Counted from the first letter of the stretch, positions 8,766 to 17,734 are shown. The stretch is 64,000 nucleotides of DNA from Limnohabitans sp. Rim47 (GCF_001517545.1 NZ_FBYA01000001.1:210991-274990), one strand, 5' to 3'. Program-made: numbers and translations. Notes: generated from the letters alone by a model not told the origin.

Positions 8766-9536
8766 TCACTTCAGGTGGCCAGACAAAAACTGTTGCAGGC
8801 GTTCGCTGCGCGGTTGCAGCAAGATGTCTTGGGGTGCGCCTTGTTCTTCGACCCGGCCTTGGTGCAAAAACATCACTTCGCTGGAGACCTCGCGTGCAAA
8901 GCCCATTTCGTGCGTCACCACCACCATGGTTCGGCCTTCTTGGGCCAGCGCTTGCATCACGCGCAACACCTCGCCCACCAGTTCAGGGTCGAGCGCCGAG
9001 GTCGGCTCGTCAAACAGCATCACCTCGGGCTCCATGGCCAGTGCGCGTGCAATGGCCACGCGTTGCTGCATGCCGCCCGAAATATGGGCCGGGTAGTGTT
9101 GCATGGCTTGGTGCTTCAGGCCCACTTTGTCCAGGTAGACCTCGGCGCGCTCGCGGGCCTGGGCTTTGCTCAAGCCCAGCACTTGCATGGGCGCTTCCAT
9201 GACGTTTTCCAGCGCCGTCATGTGGCTCCACAAATTGAAATGCTGAAACACCATGCCCAAGCGGGTGCGCAAGCGCTCCAGTTGGCGAGGGTGTGTTGCG
9301 TGCAGCAGGCCATCAGCCCCTGGGCCGAGCGACAGCGCTTCACCCGCGACGCTGATGCTGCCGCTGTTGGGGCGCTCCAGCAGGTTGATGCAGCGCAAAA
9401 ACGTGCTCTTGCCCGAGCCGCTGGAGCCAATGATGCTGATGACATCCCCTGCTTTGGCCGTGAGCGAGACGCCTTTGAGCACCTCGTGGGAGCCAAAGCG
9501 TTTGTAGATGTCTTGAACTTGGAGCTTGATGCTCAT
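8766..9536 (-). CDS. Polar amino-acid ABC transporter, ATP-binding protein (HisP/ArgT-type)
   Basis: Predicted 256 aa ATPase of a polar amino-acid importer. All nucleotide-binding motifs are present: Walker A GSSGSGKST (37-45), signature SGGMQQ (about 153-158), Walker B VMLFDE (172-177), and the switch His in VVVTHEMGFA. The length and sequence style match HisP/GlnQ proteins. It is the fifth gene of an operon with the binding protein, two permeases and a deacylase upstream. It energises uptake of the ligand bound by the product of 12198-12980. Confidence 0.93.
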   Translation of the reverse strand: MSIKLQVQDIYKRFGSHEVLKGVSLTAKAGDVISIIGSSGSGKSTFLRCINLLERPNSGSISVAGEALSLGPGADGLLHATHPRQLERLRTRLGMVFQHFNLWSHMTALENVMEAPMQVLGLSKAQARERAEVYLDKVGLKHQAMQHYPAHISGGMQQRVAIARALAMEPEVMLFDEPTSALDPELVGEVLRVMQALAQEGRTMVVVTHEMGFAREVSSEVMFLHQGRVEEQGAPQDILLQPRSERLQQFLSGHLK

Positions 9537-9576
9537 GGGGTGTGTTCCGAAAAAAGGGCAAAAGGCATGCTGAGGT

Positions 9577-10761
9577 TCAAGGGCCCAACAAGGCCCCTGT
9601 GCGCCTGGGGCTGGCGCCCGAAATTTTGGCCAGCTCCATGCCCGTGGTGGCCCAACGCAAGTGGTGCCGGGTGTAGAGCAGGCCGTCGGTGTCGCTGCAA
9701 ACCAGCTGGCTTTGTGCAGTGATCGGGTTGACCACCCGAGCGATCACATCGCCCGGCTTGACCCAGTCACCGGGTTGGCGCTGAAAACTCACCACCCCGG
9801 CGCAGGGGGCGTGCAGGTATTGCGAGCCCGACAAAGGTGTGGGTTGGCAAAGCGGCTGTGGGGCCGGGCCGTGATCGGGCCCTTCGAGCACTTTCAGGTC
9901 GGTCAAAAAAGCCAATAAGGCTTGGCTGTCACGCGAGGCCAGCGCGTCGCTCACATCGGTTTGGCCGCGCAACTCCACGGTGGTGCTCAGGCATGCTTGC
10001 GGCAGCGGGTGCGTGGCCACAAAGTCGCTGCCGTGGCTGGCCAGCAGCGATTCGCGCAGTTGCCACCAAACACCGCTGAGCGATTCATCAAAACAGTGCG
10101 CGCCCGTGCCACGCGCCAGCAGCACCGCTTGCGCCCCCAACCATTGGGTCAGGGGCCTGAGGCCTGGCTCACATTCGGGCTCCATGTACAGGTGCACAAC
10201 GGCTTCAAAGTCGCAATGCAGGTCGAGCACCACATCGGCATCGCAGGCCAAGCCCACCAGCGTGTGGCGCAGGCTGTCCAGCTCGGTGGTGGGCGGGTGG
10301 CGCAGCAAAGCGTGGTGCATGGCTTGGCGCACGGTGCGCACATTGGCCTGCGCGTCGGGCCCCAACTGCGTGGCCACATCGTGGCCGCTTTCGCGCAGCC
10401 AATCGACCCACACCGGGTAATGGCGGTTGAAGTTTTGGCCACTGGCCATCTCAAAGCGCCCCATTTGCAATTGCAGCCAAGTCTGGTCAAGCCCGATTGG
10501 GTTGGCCATGGGCACCAGCACCACTTGGCCACGCAACTGGCCTGCGGCCTCGGCTTGTTGCAAATGCTGGCGCAGGTGCTGGATCACCAGCATGCCCGGC
10601 AACTCGTCGGCGTGCAGGCTGGCCTGAAGGTAGACCTTGGGGCCAGCGCCCGGCGCACCAAAATGCCAGCTGCACAGGCTGCGTGCGGTGCCACAAGCGG
10701 GCGAGATCAGGTGGTGTTGGCGGGTGTCCACAGTGGGGTGCTCAAAAACGGGGGCGTTCAA
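9577..10761 (-). CDS. Succinylglutamate desuccinylase / aspartoacylase-family deacylase
   Basis: Predicted 394 aa zinc-dependent amidohydrolase of the AstE/AspA (M14-like) family. The zinc motif H-x-x-E is seen as His50-Ala-Asp-Glu53 (ASLHADELPG), and a third ligand His182 occurs in VLDLHCD. The C-terminal part (about 300-394) contains a lipoyl-like beta segment (GVVSFQRQPGDWVKPGDVIA) common to prokaryotic members. Family enzymes remove acyl groups from N-acyl amino acids. Its start overlaps the permease gene by 4 bp (ATGA) and the ABC ATPase follows, so it probably processes the imported ligand. The exact substrate is unknown. Confidence 0.85.
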   Translation of the reverse strand: MNAPVFEHPTVDTRQHHLISPACGTARSLCSWHFGAPGAGPKVYLQASLHADELPGMLVIQHLRQHLQQAEAAGQLRGQVVLVPMANPIGLDQTWLQLQMGRFEMASGQNFNRHYPVWVDWLRESGHDVATQLGPDAQANVRTVRQAMHHALLRHPPTTELDSLRHTLVGLACDADVVLDLHCDFEAVVHLYMEPECEPGLRPLTQWLGAQAVLLARGTGAHCFDESLSGVWWQLRESLLASHGSDFVATHPLPQACLSTTVELRGQTDVSDALASRDSQALLAFLTDLKVLEGPDHGPAPQPLCQPTPLSGSQYLHAPCAGVVSFQRQPGDWVKPGDVIARVVNPITAQSQLVCSDTDGLLYTRHHLRWATTGMELAKISGASPRRTGALLGP

Positions 10762-11474
10762 ACGCTCTGGCGTGGCCGCAGATGGGCCAACCAGCGTTGT
10801 TCAGCCCAGCGAAACAACTGCACCAACACCAAGGTGAGTGACAGGTAAATCAGGCCTGCGCTGATGAAGGCCTCAAACGGCAGGTAAAAATCGGCATAAA
10901 TTGAACGAGCCGCGCCTGTGATGTCGAGCAAGGCAGGCACCGTGCTGGCCAGCGAGGTGCTGTGCAGCATCATGATCACTTCGTTGGAATAACCCGGCAA
11001 GCTGCGGCGCAGGGCCGATGGCAAGACGATGCGGCGGATGCAAGCCCACTCGCTCAGGCCACAAGCGCGGGCCGCTTCGAGCTCGCCCGCAGGCACATGA
11101 CGGATGGCGCCGGCCAACAGTTCGGTGGTGTAGGCACAGGTGTTCAATGAAAACGCCAGAGCAGCGCAAAAAAACGGCTCTTTGAAGCCACGCCAAAGCC
11201 AAGAATCGTCCCAACGCGCTTGGATGTATTCCATCTGGCCTAAGCCGTAATAGATCAGGTAGACCTGAATCAACAAGGGCGTGCCGCGCAGCACATAAGT
11301 GAACAACCACACCGGCCCGCGCAACCAAGCCCGCGCAGACACGCGGGCCAGCGCCATGGGCAAAGACAGCAAGCCCCCCACGCACAAAGACACCAGCAAC
11401 AGCGCCAATGAGTTGACGCTGCCTTCCCAGTACATGCGCAGATTTTCGGGGCGCAAGATGACGTCAAATTCCAT
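10758..11474 (-). CDS. Polar amino-acid ABC transporter permease (HisM-type)
   Basis: Predicted 238 aa inner-membrane permease with about five hydrophobic segments. The conserved EAA-loop region is visible (GELEAARACGLSEWACIRRIVLPSALR), which docks on the ATPase, as is the family's N-terminal FTYVLRGTPLLIQVYLIYYG. The start codon follows immediately after the stop of the second permease, and the 3' end overlaps the deacylase gene by 4 bp, so translation is likely coupled across all three. Confidence 0.92.
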   Translation of the reverse strand: MEFDVILRPENLRMYWEGSVNSLALLLVSLCVGGLLSLPMALARVSARAWLRGPVWLFTYVLRGTPLLIQVYLIYYGLGQMEYIQARWDDSWLWRGFKEPFFCAALAFSLNTCAYTTELLAGAIRHVPAGELEAARACGLSEWACIRRIVLPSALRRSLPGYSNEVIMMLHSTSLASTVPALLDITGAARSIYADFYLPFEAFISAGLIYLSLTLVLVQLFRWAEQRWLAHLRPRQSV

Positions 11475-12176
11475 CTAGTCGCGCTCCAGCCGAACGCCCA
11501 TGCTGTATTTCTTTTCGAGCCAACCGAGCACCCACATCGACACCGAGGTCATGGCCAGATACAGCAAAGCCGCAAAGGCCAAAAACAGCAGTGGCGCATT
11601 GGTGATTTCGCCACGGGCAGCAGCCCCGGCTTGTTTGGCCAGATAGGTCATGTCTTGCAAACCCAGCAAAGACACCAAGGCCGTGGACTTCATCAACACC
11701 AACCAGTTGTTGGTGAAACCGGGCAAGGCCAGGCGGACCATTTGCGGCAATGTGATGCGCCAAAAAACCTGCCAAGGCCGCATGCCAAAAGCCATGGCCG
11801 CTTCCATTTGACCTTTGGGGATGGCCAAAATCGCCCCGCGAAAGGTCTCGGTCATGTAGGCCCCATAAATGAAGCCGATGGTCAGCACGCCTGCGGCAAA
11901 GGGGTCGATCTCGATGGCGGGCCAGTCGCCCAGCGCTTCGAGCAAGGCATTGAGCCCCATCTGCCCGCCATAAAACAGCAGCAGCATCAACACCAAATCG
12001 GGCACGCCACGGATCACCGTGGCGTAAACATCGGCCATCCACATGGCCACGGGGCGGCCCGATGTTTTGGCCAAAGCCCCGGCCATGCCCAACACGACAG
12101 CCACTACCAAAGACGCCAGCCCGACCTGAAGGACGAGCAGCGAACCTTCAAGGATGCTGAGGAGGTAAGGCGTCAT
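11475..12176 (-). CDS. Polar amino-acid ABC transporter permease (HisQ-type)
   Basis: Predicted 233 aa inner-membrane permease with the EAA loop (KGQMEAAMAFGMRPWQVFWRITLP) and the typical TVIRGVPDLVLMLLLFYGGQ segment. It forms the membrane channel with the adjacent HisM-type subunit. It begins 21 bp after the stop of the binding-protein gene and ends directly at the next permease start. Confidence 0.92.
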   Translation of the reverse strand: MTPYLLSILEGSLLVLQVGLASLVVAVVLGMAGALAKTSGRPVAMWMADVYATVIRGVPDLVLMLLLFYGGQMGLNALLEALGDWPAIEIDPFAAGVLTIGFIYGAYMTETFRGAILAIPKGQMEAAMAFGMRPWQVFWRITLPQMVRLALPGFTNNWLVLMKSTALVSLLGLQDMTYLAKQAGAAARGEITNAPLLFLAFAALLYLAMTSVSMWVLGWLEKKYSMGVRLERD

Positions 12177-12197
12177 GCAGGCGCTTGCGCTGCGCGA

Positions 12198-12980
12198 TCA
12201 CTCGCCCCAGATGTCCACACCAGGGACAAATTCGTCGGCGATTTTTTTCCAAGTGCCGTCAGCACGGATGTCTTTGATGGCTTTGTCCAGCGCATCTTTG
12301 AGGTCTTTGTCACCCTTGCGCATGGCCACGCCCACGCCTTCGCCAAAGTACTTTTTCATGCGTAGAGGCTGGCCCACATAGACATAGTTCTTGCCATCTG
12401 GGGTGTCCAAAAAGCCGCCTTGCACTTCCACCACATCGGCCACCGTGCCGTCCAAACGACCGGCCTTGATGTCCAGATACACCTGGTCTTGCGCGTCATA
12501 GCCCACCACGTTCACGCCTGCTTTGGCCAATTCGCCCTTGGCGAATTTTTCTTGGGTCGAGCCCTTCAAAACGCCGATCTTTTTGCCCATCAGGCTGGCA
12601 GGGCTGCCATCGGTTTTGATGTCTTTGCGCACCACGATTTTGGACGGGGTGTTGTAGTACTTGCCCGTGAAGGCCACTTGGCGCAAGCGCTCTTCGGTGA
12701 CCGACATCGAGGAGATGATGGTGTCGTACTTCTTGGCCAACAGGCCGGGAATCATCGCGTCCCATTGCTGCTCTACAAACACGCACTTGGCTTTGACTTT
12801 GTCGCACAGGGCTTGCGCGATCTTCACATCGAAGCCGGTTGGTTTGCCGTCGGCTGTTTTGTAAGTGAACGGCTTGTAGGTGGGGTCAATGGCGACGCGG
12901 ATTTCTTTCCAGTCCTTGGCCGATGCAGACAAACTGGCGGCCATGATGATGGAGCCCAACAGCAATGATTTCTTGAACAT
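12198..12980 (-). CDS. Periplasmic lysine/arginine/ornithine-type amino-acid binding protein
   Basis: Predicted 260 aa, family 3 solute-binding protein. The start at 12980 is set by GGGAGAT upstream and by the signal peptide MFKKSLLLGSIIMAASLSAS. The mature chain opens with KEIRVAIDPTYKPFTYKTAD and contains FDVKIAQALCDKVKAKC and TVADVVEVQGGFL, all typical of LAO/His binding proteins; two Cys residues (in ALCDKVKAKC) match the family disulfide. It is the first gene of the ABC operon (binding protein, HisQ, HisM, deacylase, ATPase). The ligand could be a basic amino acid or, given the deacylase, an N-acylated one. Confidence 0.92.
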   Translation of the reverse strand: MFKKSLLLGSIIMAASLSASAKDWKEIRVAIDPTYKPFTYKTADGKPTGFDVKIAQALCDKVKAKCVFVEQQWDAMIPGLLAKKYDTIISSMSVTEERLRQVAFTGKYYNTPSKIVVRKDIKTDGSPASLMGKKIGVLKGSTQEKFAKGELAKAGVNVVGYDAQDQVYLDIKAGRLDGTVADVVEVQGGFLDTPDGKNYVYVGQPLRMKKYFGEGVGVAMRKGDKDLKDALDKAIKDIRADGTWKKIADEFVPGVDIWGE

Positions 12981-13117
12981 GGACAGATCTCCCTGAGTTT
13001 TGTGTTGCTGTGCTGGCGGATGCCAGCAAGCGCTAAAAAGCACTGCGTTTGCGAACTTTGGTGCTGGACTTGAGCATAGCATCGGCCATGGTCCATCTGC
13101 TTCAGTAGTTGCCCTGT

Positions 13118-13152
13118 AAAAAAAGGACCGATCCTTCACAGAACGGTCCTTT
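13118..13152 (-). terminator. Rho-independent terminator downstream of gap (first copy)
   Basis: Perfect 9-bp stem AAAGGACCG / CGGTCCTTT with a 13-nt loop. Read on the minus strand, it ends in a run of seven T residues. It lies 37 bp beyond the stop of the GAPDH gene at 13189-14187 and upstream of the ABC operon, so it should isolate the two transcripts. Confidence 0.85.
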
Positions 13153-13188
13153 GGCAGGGTGTTACCGGCATGGCCGGTGAAGGCCAGT

Positions 13189-14187
13189 TCAGCGCCCGAC
13201 CACGCGGGCCATCTCCAGGCACTTGTTCGAGTAACCCCACTCGTTGTCGTACCACGCCACCACCTTGATGAAGGTGCTGTCCAGTGCAATGCCCGCATCG
13301 GCATCGAACACACTGGTGCACACCTCGCCACGGAAATCGGTTGAGACTACTTTGTCGGTGGTGTAGCCCAACACACCTTTGAGTGCACCTTCGCTTTGTG
13401 CCTTCATCTCGGCGCAAATCTCGGCATAGGTGGCTGGGCTGTTCAGCTCGGCCGTCAGGTCCACCACCGACACATCCGACGTGGGCACCCGAAACGCCAT
13501 GCCCGTCAGCTTGCCCTTGATCTCGGGGATCACCACGCCCACCGCCTTGGCCGCGCCCGTGCTGCTGGGGATGATGTTTTCCAAAATGCCGCGACCGCCG
13601 CGCCAGTCTTTGTTGCTGGGGCTGTCCACGGTTTTTTGCGTGGCGGTGGCCGCGTGCACCGTGGTCATCAGGCCCCGCTTGATGCCCCATTTGTCGTTCA
13701 GCACTTTGGTGATGGGGGCCAAGCAGTTGGTGGTGCAGCTGGCGTTGCTGATGATGGCTTGTCCGGCATACGTGCCGTGGTTGACGCCGTACACAAACAT
13801 CGGGGTGTCGTCTTTGGAGGGTGCCGACATCACGACCTTCTTGGCGCCTGCGGCCAGGTGTTTGCCTGCGCTGTCTTTGTCCAAAAACAAGCCCGTGGAT
13901 TCGATCACCACATCGGCGCCGACCTCGTTCCATTTCAGGTTGGCCGGGTCGCGCTCTTGCGTGAGGCGGATTTTTTGGCCGTTGACGACCAAGGTGTTGC
14001 CCTCGACGGCCACGGTGCCCTTGAAGCGGCCATGCACGCTGTCGTATTGCAGCATGTAGGCCAGGTAGTCGGGCTCTAGCAAGTCGTTGATGCCGACGAT
14101 CTCGATGTCGTTGAAGTTTTGCACCGCTGCGCGGAACACCATGCGGCCGATGCGGCCAAATCCGTTGATGCCGATTTTGGTGGTCAT
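13189..14187 (-). CDS. gap: Type I glyceraldehyde-3-phosphate dehydrogenase (paralogue 1)
   Basis: Predicted 332 aa, full family length. It converts glyceraldehyde-3-phosphate, phosphate and NAD+ to 1,3-bisphosphoglycerate. The nucleotide loop GINGFGRIG (6-14) and the catalytic Cys151 in SNASCTTNC are present, as is the WYDNEWGYS signature. Asp35 in GINDL fits NAD use. It stands alone, with a strong terminator behind it and a 398-bp leader region that holds an 11-bp inverted repeat and a hairpin. A second copy (17849-18856) lies 3.7 kb away on the same strand and shares long identical DNA stretches with this one. Which copy is glycolytic and which gluconeogenic is not decidable here. Confidence 0.95.
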   Translation of the reverse strand: MTTKIGINGFGRIGRMVFRAAVQNFNDIEIVGINDLLEPDYLAYMLQYDSVHGRFKGTVAVEGNTLVVNGQKIRLTQERDPANLKWNEVGADVVIESTGLFLDKDSAGKHLAAGAKKVVMSAPSKDDTPMFVYGVNHGTYAGQAIISNASCTTNCLAPITKVLNDKWGIKRGLMTTVHAATATQKTVDSPSNKDWRGGRGILENIIPSSTGAAKAVGVVIPEIKGKLTGMAFRVPTSDVSVVDLTAELNSPATYAEICAEMKAQSEGALKGVLGYTTDKVVSTDFRGEVCTSVFDADAGIALDSTFIKVVAWYDNEWGYSNKCLEMARVVGR

Positions 14188-14221
14188 GTCTGTCTCACTT
14201 TCGTTGGAGGTTTAGGCTGTA

Positions 14222-14242
14222 GCCCACCCGCAACGGGTGGGC
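14222..14242 (-). promoter_or_regulatory. GC-rich hairpin in the 5' leader of gap
   Basis: Perfect 9-bp stem GCCCACCCG / CGGGTGGGC with a CAA/TTG triloop, 35-55 bp upstream of the gap start codon. It has no following T-run on the minus strand, so it is not a standard terminator. It may stabilise the mRNA 5' end or play a regulatory role; neither can be shown from sequence. Confidence 0.5.
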
Positions 14243-14280
14243 CTGACATGTAACCATCCTATGCGAAATCATGAAACTTT

Positions 14281-14325
14281 GTTACAAAACCCCGCCTGTC
14301 GGCTGGTTTGTTCTGGTTTTGTAAC
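14281..14325. promoter_or_regulatory. 11-bp inverted repeat upstream of gap; candidate operator
   Basis: GTTACAAAACC at 14281-14291 is the exact reverse complement of GGTTTTGTAAC at 14315-14325, with a 23-nt spacer. It lies about 95-140 bp upstream of the gap start. The same 11-mer, with one or two changes, occurs twice in tandem just upstream of the second gap gene (18876-18897), which argues for a common DNA-binding protein. The identity of that protein is unknown; no regulator gene is adjacent. Confidence 0.55.
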
Positions 14326-14585
14326 TCATTTTTCAAGATGGATGCCCGATCCAGTTGGGCATAACGACGCCCTGATGTCACACCCAGCTTGACCGGGTGT
14401 CTATGTCAGCCCGGCACCCTGGCATGCCGAGAGACAGGTTTTTATGATGGGCCGCAATGTGCTGCAAAGCAGCCCCATAAAGCCACGCTGCGGAAGGTGT
14501 CTGCGCCCTGCTCCGAAACTCCTGCTGAAGTTCGCAGACCCCCTGGCTATAAGATGCCATTGAGCCCGCAGCCAGGATTTGCCCA

Positions 14586-15869
14586 GTGAACACAGCACAC
14601 ATCAACACCGACAACTTCAACAGCGAATGTTTTTGCATCAGCCTGGACGACCAGGCCTTGGCGCAAACCATGGCGGCAGACATTGGCAACCCGGCACTGT
14701 TTGACTTGGTGCGCGACCGCTTGCCGTCCCTTTTTTCGGCGCGACCCGTGGTGCTTTCGCAGGCGCAAGTGCAGCGCATGGCCCGTCTGATCGCGGCGGT
14801 GGAGTCGGTGGCCTGCTTGCCGGCTTACCGCGAAGAAGTGCTGTCCCGCTCGGACCCGATTGCTCGCCACCCGACGCGTGCCAAAAGCGTGTTCATGGGC
14901 TATGACTTTCATGTCCACGGCAACGAACTTGGCCAGGGCTTTGGCCTGATCGAGGTGAACACCAATGCGGGCGGGGCGCTGCTCAACGCTTTGCTGGCGC
15001 GGGCGCAGCGTGCCTGCTGTCCAGAGATCGAAGCGATGGTGCCCACGGCGGCGCAGGTCGACGCGTTGGAGTCGGCCTTTGTGGCGATGTTTCAAAACGA
15101 GTGGCGACTGGCCCAGCCTGACCGCCCTTTGCAGACGGTGGCCATTGTCGATGTGTCTCCTGAGCAGCAATACCTGTACCCGGAGTTCTTGCTGTTCCAG
15201 AGTTTGTTCAAACGCCACGGCGTGCAGGCGGTCATTGCCGACCCATCGCAACTCGTCTGGCGCGACAACCGGCTTTGGTTCGACAACACCGCGATCGATC
15301 TGGTCTACAACCGCTTGACCGACTTCGCACTGAGTGTGCCAGCCCACGCTCATCTGCGTGAAGCTTATTTGCAGGACGCCGTGGTCTTGACGCCCCACCC
15401 GCAGGCCCACGCATTGCTGGCCGACAAGCGCAACCTGGCCTTGCTGTGCAACGCAGACACCTTGACGGCCATGGGTGTACCCGCGGCCACGCAAGCCGTG
15501 TTGCTGGACGGCATTCCGCAGACCGTGGTGATGACCCCGTCCAACGCCGAGCATTTGTGGGCGCAGCGCAAGCACCATTTCTTCAAGCCCTTTGCGGGTT
15601 ATGGCGGCAAGGCGGCGTACCGGGGCGACAAATTGACGCACCGCGTTTGGGCGGAGATCTTGGCTGGGGATTACATCGCGCAAGCTTTGGTGGCCCCGGG
15701 CGAGCGCACCATATCGGGGGGTGAATCGGCGCAAGTGCTTAAGTTCGATGTACGCAACTACACGTACAACGGGCAGGTGCAATCGCTGGCGGCGCGTTTG
15801 TACCAAGGGCAAACCACCAACTTCAGAACACCCGGTGGCGGCTTTGCCCCGGTGTACGTGGGCCTTTGA
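14586..15869 (+). CDS. ATP-grasp-like protein of unknown function
   Basis: Predicted 427 aa with a GTG start at 14586 preceded by CCAGGAT. The C-terminal part contains segments that look like an ATP-grasp fold: KHHFFKPFAGYGGKAAYRGD near residue 330 resembles the nucleotide-binding lysine/glycine loop, and EVNTNAGGALLN (near 125) resembles an acidic metal/substrate segment. The overall order suggests the circularly permuted ATP-grasp group (glutathionylspermidine-synthase-like), which ligates carboxylates to amines. No partner gene identifies a substrate. The GMC oxidoreductase follows 128 bp downstream on the same strand. Family assignment is tentative. Confidence 0.6.
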   Translation: MNTAHINTDNFNSECFCISLDDQALAQTMAADIGNPALFDLVRDRLPSLFSARPVVLSQAQVQRMARLIAAVESVACLPAYREEVLSRSDPIARHPTRAKSVFMGYDFHVHGNELGQGFGLIEVNTNAGGALLNALLARAQRACCPEIEAMVPTAAQVDALESAFVAMFQNEWRLAQPDRPLQTVAIVDVSPEQQYLYPEFLLFQSLFKRHGVQAVIADPSQLVWRDNRLWFDNTAIDLVYNRLTDFALSVPAHAHLREAYLQDAVVLTPHPQAHALLADKRNLALLCNADTLTAMGVPAATQAVLLDGIPQTVVMTPSNAEHLWAQRKHHFFKPFAGYGGKAAYRGDKLTHRVWAEILAGDYIAQALVAPGERTISGGESAQVLKFDVRNYTYNGQVQSLAARLYQGQTTNFRTPGGGFAPVYVGL

Positions 15870-15997
15870 ACGATGCCCATGCCTGTGCCCATGCCCGTGC
15901 AAACCCGGTGCGTCAAATTCAACAAACCGGGTAAAAAGCCTTTTTGATTTGCGTTGCGGCGATGACCCAAGAGCGTCAGCGTCTGTGAAAGGGAGAG

Positions 15998-17599
15998 ATG
16001 AGCAGTTTGAATTTTGACTACATCGTGGTGGGTGCAGGTTCGGCCGGTTGTGTGCTGGCGGCCCGCTTGAGCGAAGACCCATCGGTGCAGGTGGCCTTGA
16101 TCGAGGCCGGGCCGCCCGACACCAGCGCCTTGATCCATTGCCCAGCGGGCATTGCGCTCATGGCCCGCACCGAAATCGTCTCGCAAGGCTTCAACACGGT
16201 GCCGCAGCCCGGTTTGTTGGGGCGCACTGGCTACCAGCCGCGTGGCCGAACTTTGGGGGGCTCCAGCTCGACCAATGCAATGGCCTATATCCGGGGTCAA
16301 CAGGTCGACTACGACACTTGGGCCGATATGGGCTGTGAAGGCTGGGCATGGGCCGACGTGTTGCCTTATTTCCTCAAGGCCGAGCACAACGAACGCATCC
16401 ACAACGAATGGCATGGCCAGAACGGCCCTTTGAATGTGGCCGACCTGCAAAGCCCCAATCCGTTTGCCCAATGCTTTGTCGAGGCGGGTGTGCAAGCGGG
16501 TTTGGCGCACACCACCGACTTCAATGGTCCCACACAAGAAGGCGTGGGCTTGTACCAGGTCACCCAGCGTGCGGGCGAGCGTTTCAGTGCAGCCAAGGCC
16601 TACCTCACGCCGAATCGCTCGCGTGCCAATTTGCACGTCATGACCGGCGTCACCGTGGACCGGATTGGCTTGGTCGATGGCGTGGCGCGGCAGGTTCACA
16701 CCTTGCAGGGTGGCCAGTCGCAGACCTTGACCGCTCGGCGCGAGATCATTTTGAGCGCGGGCGCTTTCCAATCCCCTGCCATCCTCATGCGTTCGGGCAT
16801 CGGGCCAGCTGCGCATTTGCAAAGCCTTGGCATCGAGGTGCTGCGCGACTTGCCCGGCGTGGGTGAAAACCTGCACGACCATCCTGACGCGGTGCTGGTG
16901 GCCGATGCACCGGGGCAGACCGATTTGATCGGTGTGTCACCCAAAGGCATGTGGCACACCTTGCAAGCCTTGTGGGAATGGCGGCAGCACAGAAAGGGGC
17001 GCCTGACCACCAACTTCGCCGAAGGCGGCGCGTTTTACAAAAGTCGACCAGAAGAAGCGCACCCGGACATCCAGCTGCACTTTGTGGTGGCCAAGCTGGT
17101 GGACCATGGCCGCCAACTGACGTTGGGGCATGGCTACTCTTTGCATGTGTGTTTGTTGCAACCGGACAGCCGTGGTCGGGTGCAACTGACTGACCGCAAC
17201 CCCCATGGCGCACCGCTGATCGACCCCCAGTTTTTGAGCGAACCGCGTGATCTGCAGCGCTTGCGCGATGGCGTACGCCAAGCTCAGCGCATTCTGGCCC
17301 AGCCCGCTTTGGCCGCATATGGCAAAGAGTGGGCGGCATCTGCCGATGCACGCACCGATGAACAGCTGGAGCACTGGATTCGCCAAAATGCCGACACGGT
17401 GTACCACCCGGTGGGCACTTGCCGCATGGGCCAAGACGCGATGGCGGTGGTGGATGCGCAACTGCGCGTGCATGGCGTGCCAGGGCTGCGCGTGGTCGAT
17501 GCCTCGGTCATGCCGCGCATCGTGAGCGGCAACACCAATGCGCCCACGATCATGATGGCCGAGAAGGCGGCAGATTGGATTCGGGCGTCTTCGCGTTAA
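15998..17599 (+). CDS. GMC-family FAD-dependent oxidoreductase (alcohol/choline dehydrogenase-like)
   Basis: Predicted 533 aa. It oxidises an alcohol using FAD and passes electrons on, probably to the respiratory chain. Seen directly: the FAD-binding dinucleotide motif VVGAGSAGCVLAARL (about 11-25), the GMC signature 1 segment GRTLGGSSSTNAMAYIRG, and the C-terminal catalytic region YHPVGTCRMG with His470 and GNTNAPT. The start has a good site, GGGAGAG. There is no signal peptide. Its closest annotated relatives are usually called choline dehydrogenase or alcohol dehydrogenase AlkJ; with no betaine genes nearby I would not choose choline. A run of hairpins follows the gene. Confidence 0.9.
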   Translation: MSSLNFDYIVVGAGSAGCVLAARLSEDPSVQVALIEAGPPDTSALIHCPAGIALMARTEIVSQGFNTVPQPGLLGRTGYQPRGRTLGGSSSTNAMAYIRGQQVDYDTWADMGCEGWAWADVLPYFLKAEHNERIHNEWHGQNGPLNVADLQSPNPFAQCFVEAGVQAGLAHTTDFNGPTQEGVGLYQVTQRAGERFSAAKAYLTPNRSRANLHVMTGVTVDRIGLVDGVARQVHTLQGGQSQTLTARREIILSAGAFQSPAILMRSGIGPAAHLQSLGIEVLRDLPGVGENLHDHPDAVLVADAPGQTDLIGVSPKGMWHTLQALWEWRQHRKGRLTTNFAEGGAFYKSRPEEAHPDIQLHFVVAKLVDHGRQLTLGHGYSLHVCLLQPDSRGRVQLTDRNPHGAPLIDPQFLSEPRDLQRLRDGVRQAQRILAQPALAAYGKEWAASADARTDEQLEHWIRQNADTVYHPVGTCRMGQDAMAVVDAQLRVHGVPGLRVVDASVMPRIVSGNTNAPTIMMAEKAADWIRASSR

Positions 17600-17698
17600 G
17601 TGTTTTGTGGGCGTGTACCTTCGTGCTTGAACACCTGTAAAGCCGACACAGCCATTTGCGAGCGGGGGCTCGCTCCCGCATGTTCGATGCCCATGACA

Positions 17699-17718
17699 AA
17701 AGCGCCCGAAGGCGCTTT
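17699..17718 (+). terminator. Hairpin terminator downstream of the GMC oxidoreductase
   Basis: Perfect 8-bp stem AAAGCGCC / GGCGCTTT with a CGAA tetraloop, 100 bp after the GMC stop. The stem ends in TTT but the T-run is short. Another GC-rich hairpin (GCGAGC-GGGG-GCTCGC) stands at 17658-17673. Confidence 0.6.
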
Positions 17719-17734
17719 GGTGTGAACACCATGA

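Larger units (their letters stand above)
14188..14585. other. 398-bp intergenic region: promoter/leader of gap and upstream of the ATP-grasp gene
   Basis: No plausible gene is seen. It holds the gap 5' leader with a strong hairpin (14222-14242), the 11-bp inverted repeat GTTACAAAACC...GGTTTTGTAAC (14281-14325), and a weaker dyad ACACCC...GGGTGT near 14381-14401. Short reading frames across 14378-14598 on both strands lack ribosome-binding sites and family features. Confidence 0.6.
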
